Under the pieces are notes generated by a model. It was not told the origin of the DNA, made no database searches, and saw nothing but the letters and a program-made list of their open reading frames with translations. Below, in pieces: positions 18,872 through 28,037 of a DNA stretch of 64,000 nucleotides. Origin of the DNA: Corynebacterium sp. p3-SID1241 (GTDB lineage: Bacteria > Actinomycetota > Actinomycetes > Mycobacteriales > Mycobacteriaceae). Within the stretch, counting starts at the first letter, position 1, and each line of letters opens with the position of its first letter. The stretch is taken from NCBI GenBank assembly GCA_025144025.1, contig JALXWS010000014.1, positions 1-64,000 on the forward strand. Reading direction: 5' to 3'. A program made the translations under genes and the position numbers.

Positions 18872-20272
18872 CTACATTGCCGGGGAATTACCCGGGTTAT
18901 CTTGTCCACTCACGCGGTACAGGTGCTCGTTGACGAACTCGCCTACACCCCAGCGTGCCAATTCGCGGCCATATCCGGAACGATTGACGCCACCAAACGG
19001 CAGGCCTGCTGCGGTTACCGACGCCTCGTTCACAAAGGTCATACCATCATTGAGCTGGTTAGCCACCTCGAACGCGGCATCCAAATCGGTGCCCCATACG
19101 GAGCTAGACAAGCCATAGTCCGAGTTATTAGCAATCTCGATGGCCTCTTCGACGTCCTTGGCCTTATAGACAATGGCCACCGGACCGAAGATTTCATTGC
19201 AGCCGACGTCGGCGGAAGGGTCGACGTCGGTAAGCAGCGTAGGCTCCATGTACGCGCCCTCGCGGTCAATCTTCTTGCCGCCTACGCGAACCTTGGCATC
19301 ACCGTTGGCTGCAGCCTTCTCCAGCCGCTCTACAATCTCATCGCGAGCGCCGATGGAAGACAGTGGACCAATATCTGCATTCTCATCGTCGTACGGGCCA
19401 ACCTTCATGGCCCCGATCTTCTTTTCCAAGTACCCTTCGGTGCGGTCGTAGAAGTCCTCGAGCACAATAAGTCGCTTCGGCGCGTTGCAGGCCTGGCCAG
19501 TGTTGTACATGCGAATCAAGTTGAACTGATCCAGTACCCACTCGAGGTTTTCATCATCAATGACCAAGAACGGGTCGTTGCCGCCCAGCTCCAGCACCGA
19601 CTTCTTATAATTTTCGCCCGCGGTCTTTGCTACTGCAGAGCCCGCAGCTTCAGAGCCAGTCAGGGAAACGCCCTTGATACGCTTATCCGCTACAAAAGCA
19701 TCCATCTGGGAACCGGAAGCGTAGATGTTGATATAAGCATCCTGCGGCAATCCGGCCTCTTCCAAGATGTCCTGGCAAGCTTGGGAGGATAGCGGACAGA
19801 TGGAAGCGTGCTTGAGCACAATCGTGTTACCCAGCAGCAGGTTCGGCGCTGCAAAGCGAGCCACCTGGTAATACGGGAAGTTCCACGGCATGATGCCCAG
19901 CAACGGACCGAGCGGCTCCTTACGCACTACGGTCTTGTGCGCGTTTTGGGCCGGCAGGTATTCATCTGCGAGCAGCTCGTGGGCATGCTCGGCGTAGTAA
20001 CGGTAAATATCGGCAACAATCTGCACCTCGGCCTTTGCCCAACGAGTTAGCTTGCCCATCTCACGGCCGATGTGGTCTGCCAACTCATCGATGCGCTCTT
20101 CATAAAGGTCTGCTGCACGGGACAAAACCGCTGCACGTTCCTCGATGCGAGTGCCACGCCAAGCATCGTAGGCCGCGGTGGAGCGGTCTAGGATGTCATC
20201 GCGCTGCGAATCATCGATGCGTTCAAACTTGTCTTCACTCTTGCCGGTACTTGGATTCTCAATAGCGAACAT
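18872..20272 (-). CDS. Aldehyde dehydrogenase (succinate-semialdehyde dehydrogenase-like)
   Basis: NAD(P)-dependent oxidation of an aldehyde to its acid. The 466 residues contain the ALDH active site: Asn131 in MPWNFP, Glu228 in LELGGNDPF and nucleophile Cys262 in NTGQACNAP. Compact length and the EDKFERID-type N-terminus fit the group annotated as NAD(P)-dependent succinate-semialdehyde dehydrogenase, but substrate cannot be told from sequence. It stands alone between the two mycolyltransferase genes and has no obvious link to the envelope pathway. Confidence 0.88.
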   Translation of the reverse strand: MFAIENPSTGKSEDKFERIDDSQRDDILDRSTAAYDAWRGTRIEERAAVLSRAADLYEERIDELADHIGREMGKLTRWAKAEVQIVADIYRYYAEHAHELLADEYLPAQNAHKTVVRKEPLGPLLGIMPWNFPYYQVARFAAPNLLLGNTIVLKHASICPLSSQACQDILEEAGLPQDAYINIYASGSQMDAFVADKRIKGVSLTGSEAAGSAVAKTAGENYKKSVLELGGNDPFLVIDDENLEWVLDQFNLIRMYNTGQACNAPKRLIVLEDFYDRTEGYLEKKIGAMKVGPYDDENADIGPLSSIGARDEIVERLEKAAANGDAKVRVGGKKIDREGAYMEPTLLTDVDPSADVGCNEIFGPVAIVYKAKDVEEAIEIANNSDYGLSSSVWGTDLDAAFEVANQLNDGMTFVNEASVTAAGLPFGGVNRSGYGRELARWGVGEFVNEHLYRVSGQDNPGNSPAM

Positions 20273-20293
20273 GGACCCCTGTATAGTCCCGAC

Positions 20294-21439
20294 TCACATG
20301 CCTTGCAATGATCCCCTTCTGAGCTTGAGGAATCGCTCCCACGTCAGCTTCCAGTGAATATTCCGTGGCGCCAATGGACCTGCCGCTCGGTCTACCTCGT
20401 AAGTGCCATCCTCAAACATCCAGACAATATCGCCGGTGAACGGGTCCATGATGTAGCGCACCCGTCCGCCGGTCTTCACGTTATGGTGATGCTGACACAG
20501 GCTCACGAGATTCCCCACACTGGTAGGCCCCTTTTCGCCGTACTCCACTCGGTGATCCAATTGACAATAATGCGCCGGCATTGAGCACCCCGGCCACCGG
20601 CACGTCGCGTCCCGCCCTTGCACCCAGGCACGAATTTCCTCTGAGGGCACATACTGCTGGACGTCTTCGGCTCGGAGGGTTCGCACCACCGAGTCATGCA
20701 TTAAATACTCCCCTAGATCGCACCATCCTGCACTAGGAATAAAAACACGGGAGGTGTCTTCGCCGGTGCGATAGGTGTTGATTACCACCTTGGTACTAGT
20801 GCGATTGAAAATGAGCTTTTCCAGCGCCTCCGCCTTTGAACCCCCGTCTTGTGTCGCGGCTTTATCAATATGCCTCGAAATGGCTGCCGCCGTTGCTTTA
20901 TCTGTCTTCACGACAATCGTGGCCTGTCCGCCTGAATAGGAAACCGACACTGCACGCTCGATAACCTTAGACAAATCCGGTTTGAGCAGCCCGTCAATAA
21001 ATCCGCGCAGGAAGTTGCGGATTTCCGGTTCTGTCGGAACGTGCTGCCCTGGATCCTTAGGAGTCAAGAAGTCTGCCAACGCCGCATCAACCAATTGGAT
21101 CTGTACTTCATCATTCCCGAGGGGACGTAATTCCACGTCGATGACCTGGAGACGCGGAAGGTCCAAAATCCAGTGCTCTGTCTGCACTGCAGTAGTAAGC
21201 GGCAGCTCGCGCATCCGAAAGTGGGCCTGGATTGCGCTTGAGACGCGCCACCGAGACAGCCCCAACCTTTTGGATAACACTGCCAATGTGCAATCAACGT
21301 CATCTTCCAGTTGCGGTAATAGCGCCTGAAAAAGTTGCCACGACTGGATTCTTTGCACCATGGCCATTACGCACACGGTATCTTCCATGTCATTAGCAGA
21401 AAAATATGCCTGCTTTGGTGGTGCGGTGGCAGTAGTCAT
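20294..21439 (-). CDS. HNH endonuclease domain protein (DUF222/13E12-like)
   Basis: A 381-residue protein with a helical N-terminal region of the DUF222 type and a C-terminal HNH nuclease: CRWPGCSMPAHYCQLDH, then NLVSLCQHHHNVK, giving the His/Asn/His metal site and a Cys pair for a structural zinc. Such proteins are multicopy in actinobacteria and their role is unknown; some may be mobile. GGGGGAG lies just before the ATG at 21439. It sits between the aldehyde dehydrogenase and the second mycolyltransferase and may be an insertion into the envelope cluster. Confidence 0.88.
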   Translation of the reverse strand: MTTATAPPKQAYFSANDMEDTVCVMAMVQRIQSWQLFQALLPQLEDDVDCTLAVLSKRLGLSRWRVSSAIQAHFRMRELPLTTAVQTEHWILDLPRLQVIDVELRPLGNDEVQIQLVDAALADFLTPKDPGQHVPTEPEIRNFLRGFIDGLLKPDLSKVIERAVSVSYSGGQATIVVKTDKATAAAISRHIDKAATQDGGSKAEALEKLIFNRTSTKVVINTYRTGEDTSRVFIPSAGWCDLGEYLMHDSVVRTLRAEDVQQYVPSEEIRAWVQGRDATCRWPGCSMPAHYCQLDHRVEYGEKGPTSVGNLVSLCQHHHNVKTGGRVRYIMDPFTGDIVWMFEDGTYEVDRAAGPLAPRNIHWKLTWERFLKLRRGSLQGM

Positions 21440-21559
21440 GACAGCTCCCCCTCGAACTTGTTTCGCACACCCAATCGAACTAACACCTACAGGTTAACCA
21501 ACCATCCAGACGTACGCAACGGATAGACGTATATTTGTTCGACTATACGAGCAAAAGAA

Positions 21560-21588
21560 AATCCCCCTTCCGCTTAGGAAGGAGGATT
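21560..21588 (-). terminator. Terminator after the second mycolyltransferase
   Basis: A 12-bp stem with one mismatch (arms 21560-21571 and 21577-21588), followed on the minus strand by TTTTCTTTT, lies 12 bases past the mycolyltransferase stop. It separates that gene from the HNH gene. Confidence 0.85.
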
Positions 21589-21600
21589 AAGCCGCGAGAA

Positions 21601-22614
21601 TTACCAGGCGTTCATGACATTAAGCACCTGCGGCTTGGAGCGGTTGAGCTGGTAGCCAAACTGCTCCCAGTTGTGCAGACCCTGGGCTGGGTAATCCACG
21701 GTTGGATTGAGACCCTGCAGGCGAGCAGCGCCTTCCCACACGCGAGTGGTGACATTGGACCCAAACTCAAGTGCCGCACCGGCAGCCTGGTGCTCCGGCA
21801 GGTAGTGGCTATCGCCGGCACCCGGAATACCGGAAGCTGCGGAGATATACAGGTTGGTGTTGCGCAACTGCGGAATGAGCAGCAGCGGATCATTCTGGAA
21901 ACGCTTCGGGTTAAACAAAGACCCGTACATAGCGTTGATGTTGAATCCGCCCGCGTCCAGCATGGCAAAGCGCATCATGGTCTGAGCACCTGGAACCGTG
22001 GTGGTCAGGAAGCCAGAGTAGGACAGCGCCTGACGGAACTGGTTCGGGTGCTTTGCGGCGAGGGTCAGAGCAGCACCGGCACCCATGGACAGGCCAGCAA
22101 TAGAGTTGTTATTGCGGGCAACACCAAAATTGCGCTCCAAGTAGCCAGGCAGCTCGCTAGTTAGGAAGGTCTCCCACTTGTAGTTGACCGGATTTTGCAG
22201 GTCATAGGTAGCAGGCCCCTGCCAATCGGCATAGAAGGAGGCGGCACCGCCAACCGGCATAGCCAAGGTAATGTTGTGCGGCTCGTAGGTCTTAGCAGCA
22301 TTGACGTCGTTTACCCACGCGTTGGTGCGATTGGTAGCCCGCAGACCATCAAGCAGGTAGAGGGCAGCATTGCCGCCGCGCTTTGCAGGCTGAATCTGCA
22401 CCGGAATGGTGCGGCCCATGGCCTGGGACCACACGTCACAACGCTGGACCCACCAGGCAACCTTGTCCCACTCACATGTGCCAGTGGCGTCACGGCGCAG
22501 CCAATCGCGGTTGGCTGCCTCTGCCGGCTGGGACCCCGCCACAACGGCCAGACCCAAAGCTACGGCAACTGCCATGATAACTGAAAGGACGCGACCCTTG
22601 ATGGATGCAGTCAT
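21601..22614 (-). CDS. Mycolyltransferase, antigen 85 family (no LGFP repeats)
   Basis: Secreted trehalose mycolyltransferase of 337 residues: signal peptide to about residue 34 (GSQPAEAANRD), then an esterase domain with LYLLDGLRA, PVGGAASFYADW and nucleophile Ser176 in IAGLSMGAG. It lacks the C-terminal repeats of the paralogue at 16788-18734. The ATG at 22614 has AAGGAGAAAG upstream. It corresponds by position to cmtB of C. diphtheriae or cmt2/cop2 genes of C. glutamicum. It has its own terminator downstream and a promoter region of 137 bases upstream. Confidence 0.94.
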   Translation of the reverse strand: MTASIKGRVLSVIMAVAVALGLAVVAGSQPAEAANRDWLRRDATGTCEWDKVAWWVQRCDVWSQAMGRTIPVQIQPAKRGGNAALYLLDGLRATNRTNAWVNDVNAAKTYEPHNITLAMPVGGAASFYADWQGPATYDLQNPVNYKWETFLTSELPGYLERNFGVARNNNSIAGLSMGAGAALTLAAKHPNQFRQALSYSGFLTTTVPGAQTMMRFAMLDAGGFNINAMYGSLFNPKRFQNDPLLLIPQLRNTNLYISAASGIPGAGDSHYLPEHQAAGAALEFGSNVTTRVWEGAARLQGLNPTVDYPAQGLHNWEQFGYQLNRSKPQVLNVMNAW

Positions 22615-22751
22615 CTTTCTCCTTCAAACTACTCGGTGATTGTCACTAAGCTTTATCGTCCGAAACCTGTATACCGTTAACGTCACGGATCGATAACAAT
22701 GTCACAGGGTAGTGTAGCTTAGGTTCGCCCTAAAGTCTGCATTTAAAGGGA

Positions 22752-24446
22752 TTAATGCAGGTAGTCCGAGGGATCCGAAGAGAGGGTAAGGGTCCGTCCG
22801 TCTGTCAGGGAGAATTTAATATTTTTCCAGAAACGGTCCCAAGTTAAAGGATCCCTGTAGGTTGCGAAGAGTTTCTGAAAATCGTCGTCGGCAAGAGCGG
22901 CGCGGGCCTTGGCCGCCTCGTATTTATCAATCCACGCCGGAATCTCGTCAATATCGACCGCAGAATCTGCCACCTGCCACGACGTATCCAAGCTCTTGTC
23001 GTGCCCAATGCGGCCGCCTACGATGCGCGGCTGCCGCGCCGCCAGAGGGTTGCTAAGTCCAATATTGTCCAGCACTCGAATATCCAGCGGTGCATTCATG
23101 GAAGAAAGGCCCAAATTGAGCAGGTAAACGGTCGGTGGGTCGGTGCGCGAGGGATTTGCGGGGGCGGCCATCCACGAGAACCTATCTTCCCCCTTGATAT
23201 AGCGGAAAGTCATAGCGTCGCCGGCCTCCAGCTCGTCGATCCCCTCCTGGTAGTCCTCCATAAACTTGGCGCCGAGGAATTCTTCGGCCCGCATGGGAGG
23301 ATCCTCACGCTGAGTCACATAGGTCCAGAAATCGCGCTCATCCACAATGGAGATCTCATCCGCGTAGATGCTTCGGTCCACCGGATGTCCGCGCAGAACG
23401 ATAACTAGCGCCCATACCGCACAGAATACGGAGGCTATCCATGCTCGAACGCTCACCACAAAAATGGGAAGCAATGCGGCAAATAGGGGGAGCAAAAGCA
23501 TGCGGCCGTGCATGAAATCTCCCCCCACACGCAGGACATAGAGCGTGTGAATAAGCGCCGCACCCTCAAAAAGATAGGTCGCCGTGGCAGTAGAACGCAC
23601 CGCAGCGGGACGTAGATTTATCTTCCATAGACCGGCCACAGCCAGCACGATAAGCGGCAGGAAGAGCCAGTACGGGCCGGCAAAGTCCGCCAGGTAGGTA
23701 AACCCCTTGCCCCATTCCGATCCAGCCGCGGACTTGGCAACAGCCGTGTGTGGGGTCAGCAGGCCGTAGTAGCCCATGCGGAAAATCTCATAAGCCAGCG
23801 GCAACGGCACCGCGACAGCGACTATTTTCCACGAACGATGAGACACGAGGAGAATGATTCCCACCAGACCGCCATACAGGGCCAGCTCTGGGCGTACAAG
23901 CCAGGACAATCCGGCCCAGAAGGCGAGCCAATAGGCATCGCTATTGCTCCCAGAGTGGCGACGCGGGCGCGACCACCGAAGCAAAAGCCGCCACAGCATA
24001 GCGAGGTAGAAGATACACAGACCCCACTCCAGGCCCGAGGTGAAAAAGTCCCTGGCCGGCGGAAGGGCCAGATACACCAGCGCGCCGGCCGGAAGAACAG
24101 CGCCAGAGCGCATGCTTGCCGACGCCCCCGCGCCAACCACCATTGCCGCTACCGCCAGGATGAGCCCCAAGTAACTAGCGGTACCTTCCAGGTTTGCGTG
24201 GGTCACCCAGCGCACCAAGAAAATGAGGTACTGCCACAGCGTGGAGGTATTAGCCTCGACGCGTTCGCCCATATTGAACACGGGCCCATTGCCGGCTTCG
24301 AGGTTGCGCACGGTGCGCAGGACAATGAGCCCGTCATCGGAAATCCAGCGGCGCGCAAAACCGCCCCAGAAAGATAAAACACCGATCACAAGGGCGGCCG
24401 CCGGGGCGCTCCAGCGGGCGATACTCTTGTGGTCGGTGTTAAGCAC
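22752..24446 (-). CDS. aftB: Terminal beta-(1->2)-arabinofuranosyltransferase AftB
   Basis: Membrane GT-C enzyme that adds the terminal arabinose to arabinan from decaprenyl-phospho-arabinose. At 564 residues it has about ten membrane helices and the acidic first loop motif RRWISDDGLIVLR typical of AftB. Start is GTG at 24446 with a poor binding site; no better one is visible. Position directly downstream of ubiA, the enzyme that makes the donor precursor, matches mycobacteria and corynebacteria, and makes this assignment much stronger than the sequence motif alone. Confidence 0.88.
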   Translation of the reverse strand: MLNTDHKSIARWSAPAAALVIGVLSFWGGFARRWISDDGLIVLRTVRNLEAGNGPVFNMGERVEANTSTLWQYLIFLVRWVTHANLEGTASYLGLILAVAAMVVGAGASASMRSGAVLPAGALVYLALPPARDFFTSGLEWGLCIFYLAMLWRLLLRWSRPRRHSGSNSDAYWLAFWAGLSWLVRPELALYGGLVGIILLVSHRSWKIVAVAVPLPLAYEIFRMGYYGLLTPHTAVAKSAAGSEWGKGFTYLADFAGPYWLFLPLIVLAVAGLWKINLRPAAVRSTATATYLFEGAALIHTLYVLRVGGDFMHGRMLLLPLFAALLPIFVVSVRAWIASVFCAVWALVIVLRGHPVDRSIYADEISIVDERDFWTYVTQREDPPMRAEEFLGAKFMEDYQEGIDELEAGDAMTFRYIKGEDRFSWMAAPANPSRTDPPTVYLLNLGLSSMNAPLDIRVLDNIGLSNPLAARQPRIVGGRIGHDKSLDTSWQVADSAVDIDEIPAWIDKYEAAKARAALADDDFQKLFATYRDPLTWDRFWKNIKFSLTDGRTLTLSSDPSDYLH

Positions 24447-24499
24447 GGGGAGAAAGTTTATCAGCCCCGCGGAAAATTTCTATATCGATTCCGCTGTGT

Positions 24500-25480
24500 C
24501 TAGAACAACGGCATGATATAAACCGCCATGGCAATGCAGGCGAGCCAGGCCAAAGCGAGAACTTGCAACGTGCGGTCTTCCAGTGCAATCTCATCCGGTG
24601 CGCCGCCCTGGCCGCGGTCCACATCGGCAGCGTAGCGCAGGATGGCGATGGTAAACGGCACCATGGAAATCTGGTACCACACGCCACCGGTCTGGGCGTC
24701 GCTAGCGAGCTCGAAGCCCCACAAGGTGTAGCAGATGACCACCGCGGTGGCAGCTAGGGTCCACACGAAGCGCAGGTAGGTAGGCGTATAGCCTTCTAGG
24801 GACTTGCGGATCTTTGCGCCGGTTTGTTCTACCAGCAGGATCTCAGAATACCGCTTGCCGGAGGCCATAAAAAGCGAGCCAAAGGCTGCAACCAGCAGGA
24901 ACCACTGAGATAATTCGATGCCCGCGGCTACGCCACCGGCCATGGTGCGCAGCATGAAGCCCGAGGACACCAGGGCAATATCGATCACCGGCATATGCTT
25001 CCAGCCAAAGCAATAGCCCAGCTGCAACGCGATATAAATCGCCATCACGATAGCCAGCTGCGGCCCAGCGGTGGCGAGGAAAGACAGGCCGATGGACAGG
25101 CCGATGAGCACCACGGCCATGACATAGGCGAGCTTAATCGGCAGCACGCCCGAGGCAATCGGGCGGAAGCGCTTGGTCGGATGCTCTTGGTCCTCGCGCC
25201 AGTCCTTCGCATCGTTAATCAGGTAGATGGAGGAAGCGCCGAGGCAAAAGACGACGAAGGCCAAGAGGACGTCGAGAAGCACGCGGCCGTGGAATAACGC
25301 ATCGGCGCCGGCCGCGGCCGGGGCGGCCAGCACCAGGACGTTTTTTACCCACTGCTTGGGGCGCAGGGCCTTAATCATGCCATCGGCAAGATTCTTCGGC
25401 GGCTTGCGCTTGCGGCCGGTATCTACGCCAGAGGTGTGCGGTTCCGAATGGAAAAAGTGCTGGTTTCCATCATCACTCAT
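24500..25480 (-). CDS. ubiA: Decaprenyl-phosphate phosphoribosyltransferase (DPPR synthase, UbiA family)
   Basis: Joins phosphoribosyl pyrophosphate to decaprenyl phosphate, the first committed step to the arabinose donor DPA. The 326 residues have a soluble basic N-terminus, eight or nine membrane helices, and the double-Asp signature NDAKDWREDQEHPTKRFRP at 89-107, diagnostic for the Rv3806c type. The ATG overlaps the upstream phosphatase gene by eight bases, indicating coupling with the enzyme that removes the phosphate from its product. Confidence 0.95.
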   Translation of the reverse strand: MSDDGNQHFFHSEPHTSGVDTGRKRKPPKNLADGMIKALRPKQWVKNVLVLAAPAAAGADALFHGRVLLDVLLAFVVFCLGASSIYLINDAKDWREDQEHPTKRFRPIASGVLPIKLAYVMAVVLIGLSIGLSFLATAGPQLAIVMAIYIALQLGYCFGWKHMPVIDIALVSSGFMLRTMAGGVAAGIELSQWFLLVAAFGSLFMASGKRYSEILLVEQTGAKIRKSLEGYTPTYLRFVWTLAATAVVICYTLWGFELASDAQTGGVWYQISMVPFTIAILRYAADVDRGQGGAPDEIALEDRTLQVLALAWLACIAMAVYIMPLF

Positions 25481-25988
25481 GCTTCATTCCTTTCATCACG
25501 ACCTCCGCGGTGGCAGCGCCGATGGCCGCACCCACTGCCGTATCGGTTGGATAATGCACCCCGAGCACCATACGCGATGCCATCATCACCGGCACGCCGA
25601 ACAGCGGCGCCTTGCGGCCGGTAAGTCGAGCTACCGCAACGAGGAATGCAGTGGTGGAGGTCGCATGCGAGCTGGGGAAAGATAGCTTGGAGGGAGTCTT
25701 TACCCCCACGCGCACGTACGAATAATCCGGGCGCTTGCGGCGCACGATGCGCTTGAGCACCACGCTGGCGGCGTGCGCGAGGAAGGCAGCGGCCCCTACG
25801 CGGATCCAGCCTTCGCGGCGGCGCTTATCGACGCCCGCCCCCACCGCAGCGCTGCCCATCCAACCCAAGGCATGCTCGCCCCAGTGGCTGAGCCCGCGGG
25901 CGGTGGGAAGCACACCGGGCACGTCGAAAGCCGCTCCCTGGATGGATTCGAGAACGCGCGATTCTGCTTCTGATAGCTTACTGGGCAT
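25473..25988 (-). CDS. PAP2 phosphatase (decaprenylphosphoryl-5-phosphoribose phosphatase candidate)
   Basis: A 171-residue membrane phosphatase with all three PAP2 motifs: KRIVRRKRPD, FPSSHATST and RMVLGVHYPTD. The Rv3807c homologue at this site is proposed to dephosphorylate DPPR to decaprenyl-phospho-ribose. I chose ATG at 25988 (MPSKLSEAES), with AAGG just upstream inside the glfT2 end; a GTG at 26012 would add eight residues but lacks a site. The gene overlaps both glfT2 (11 bases) and ubiA (8 bases). Confidence 0.9.
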   Translation of the reverse strand: MPSKLSEAESRVLESIQGAAFDVPGVLPTARGLSHWGEHALGWMGSAAVGAGVDKRRREGWIRVGAAAFLAHAASVVLKRIVRRKRPDYSYVRVGVKTPSKLSFPSSHATSTTAFLVAVARLTGRKAPLFGVPVMMASRMVLGVHYPTDTAVGAAIGAATAEVVMKGMKHE

Positions 25989-27930
25989 CGAATACCTTCT
26001 TCCAGGACTCACGCGAGGTCAGCTCCGGCTGCGCCGCGCGGTATTCAGCGCGCAGTTCATCGAAATTCTCCTCGATTTCCTTCAGCAGCTCGCGGGTCTG
26101 CGATACGAGGTCTTTGGCCAGGTCGCGGTCGCGCTTACGGAAGGCCACACCGGTACCACCTGCGGTGGACACGGTGGCCGAATCCACGCGGGAGAGAGTG
26201 AACCAGCGGGCCTCATCCGGCGTGAGGTTGAGCTGCGGCGCCTCATGGTGCGCAGTATCTTCCTTGCTAACGAGGTGTTTGAGGCCCTTGATGGCCCACG
26301 GGATCTTCTTGATCTTTGCTAGACGGCCGCCGATATTGCGAGTGGGTACGCCCGGCGCGCCGGTGGGAGCAGGCAGCTCATCGGCGGATTCCAAGATGAC
26401 GGCATCGGAGTAGTTCTTGCGGATCTGTGCGATGCGTGGCAGCGAGGACTCCAGGATGTCAAAGAGACGATCTGGTCCAGCCAGGAAGTCCCGCATGGCC
26501 TCAATCTGGATGGCCATGGTGGAGTATTCCATGCACATGGTGTGCTTAAGGGTGGACTTAAAGATGGACTTGGTGATGCCCTTGGCCGGGCCATCGTGGT
26601 ACATCGCGGCAACAATGAGACGGTTGCGCAGGTGGAAATAGGCCTGCCAGTCAATAGCATCGTCCTTATCAGCCCAGGCCATGTGCCAGATGGCGGCACC
26701 CGGCCAAGTCACCGTGGGAAAGCCATTGCGCGCCGCGCGCAGGGAGTACTCGGTATCGTCCCACTTGATAAATAGCGGCAGCGGCTGGCCGTTAGTTTCT
26801 GCCACGATGCGTGGGAAGAGGCACATCCACCAGCCGTTATACTCCACGTCAACGCGGCGGTGCAGCGCGCGCGAATCGTACTTTTTGGGATCCAGGTGGG
26901 TTTCGCGAGTGCCAATGGCGCGCAGCGGGTACTTGGCAAAATCATGATCGTAGACGGCGTGCGGGGCTGCGCCCCACATGAAATCGGCGCGGTTGACTCG
27001 CTCGCCGGTGGTGCGCAGCTGGGAGCGCTCCTGCAGGTTAAGCATCTGGCCGCCCACGATGATGGGCTTTGCGGCGTAGCGGGCCGCCTGAACCGCGCGC
27101 AGTACGGAGTCCGGCTCAATGGCGATGTCATCATCCATGTAGAGGATGAAGGGCGAATCGGTATTTTCCAGCGCCTCGTACATGATGCGGGAGTAGCCGC
27201 CAGAGCCGCCCAGGTTGCCCTGGCGGAATTCGCGGAAGCGATCGCCAAAGTGAGCCACCGCCTCGTCGTACCCCGGCTCATCGGCCGGGTGCTGGTTGCC
27301 TTGATCCGGCATGAGGACGTAGTCGATGATCTCATCTACCACCGGGTCCTCGGCCAGCGCCTTGAGCGCTGCCACGGCATCGGTCGGGCGGTTAAAGGTA
27401 GGAATGCCGACTGCCACGCGCTTGTCCTGCGCCGGTTGTTCGGTGCCGTCCGGCAGCAGCTGCGGGCCGGGGGCGTGGGGGGAGCACCAGGCGGCGTCGG
27501 CAAGCGTGGTTTCCTGCTCGGCGGTAATATCAAACCACAGCCAGCCGCCGTCCTCGAAGTTTTTGAGCGGCAGCTCAAACTCGTGGTGGCCGGAGCCCAC
27601 TAGGTGGTTGGCCACGGAAATGCGCTGGCCATCCTGCTTAGACCGGTATAGGGAAATATTTGCCTGGCCCTCAATGTCTAGGCTGAGAATAACGGAGCGC
27701 AGCTGCGACCAGCGGCGCCAATAAGAAGCCGGGAAGGCATTGAAGTAGGTCTCAAAAGAGGCTTCCTCGCCGGCAGGGATGGTTACGGACGTGCGGTCAA
27801 ACCAGCTAAGGCGTTCGCGGTTTTGCTCGGCCTCAATGAGGTAGAGCATCCGCACATCAAAGGGCTCGCCACGCTTAGGCAGCAGGATGCGCTGCAGGGG
27901 CTCATGGGCCTGGGTGTTGTTGGCAGTCAC
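25978..27930 (-). CDS. glfT2: Galactofuranosyltransferase GlfT2
   Basis: Polymerises the galactan of arabinogalactan from UDP-galactofuranose at the inner face of the membrane. The 650 residues show an N-terminal beta-sandwich, then a GT-A domain starting near VAVGIPTFNRP, the metal-binding Asp266-Asp268 (YMDDDI), the catalytic WDDTEY at 390-395 and the C-terminal helical region. These are the known GlfT2 residues in order. It leads the glfT2-PAP2-ubiA-aftB run; glf, which makes its substrate, lies 2.3 kb upstream. Confidence 0.96.
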   Translation of the reverse strand: MTANNTQAHEPLQRILLPKRGEPFDVRMLYLIEAEQNRERLSWFDRTSVTIPAGEEASFETYFNAFPASYWRRWSQLRSVILSLDIEGQANISLYRSKQDGQRISVANHLVGSGHHEFELPLKNFEDGGWLWFDITAEQETTLADAAWCSPHAPGPQLLPDGTEQPAQDKRVAVGIPTFNRPTDAVAALKALAEDPVVDEIIDYVLMPDQGNQHPADEPGYDEAVAHFGDRFREFRQGNLGGSGGYSRIMYEALENTDSPFILYMDDDIAIEPDSVLRAVQAARYAAKPIIVGGQMLNLQERSQLRTTGERVNRADFMWGAAPHAVYDHDFAKYPLRAIGTRETHLDPKKYDSRALHRRVDVEYNGWWMCLFPRIVAETNGQPLPLFIKWDDTEYSLRAARNGFPTVTWPGAAIWHMAWADKDDAIDWQAYFHLRNRLIVAAMYHDGPAKGITKSIFKSTLKHTMCMEYSTMAIQIEAMRDFLAGPDRLFDILESSLPRIAQIRKNYSDAVILESADELPAPTGAPGVPTRNIGGRLAKIKKIPWAIKGLKHLVSKEDTAHHEAPQLNLTPDEARWFTLSRVDSATVSTAGGTGVAFRKRDRDLAKDLVSQTRELLKEIEENFDELRAEYRAAQPELTSRESWKKVFDAQ

Positions 27931-28037
27931 GATAGCTTCGATTCTCCAAACGGTTTAAACAGTAGTCAGCGATTTAGCGTAGTTGCTTTTGCATGAGTAC
28001 TACGGTTTACACGCGGGAGCCCGTATGATGGAACATC

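Noticed and set aside
21534..21555. LexA/SOS box near the HNH gene
   Set aside because: TTTGTTCG-N6-CGAGCAAA is an imperfect palindrome but lacks the GAAC-N4-GTTC core of actinobacterial SOS boxes.
22719..22733. DtxR-like TTAGG-N5-CCTAA upstream of the second mycolyltransferase
   Set aside because: DtxR boxes have TTAGG and CCTAA nine bases apart; here the gap is five, so it does not fit the 19-bp palindrome.
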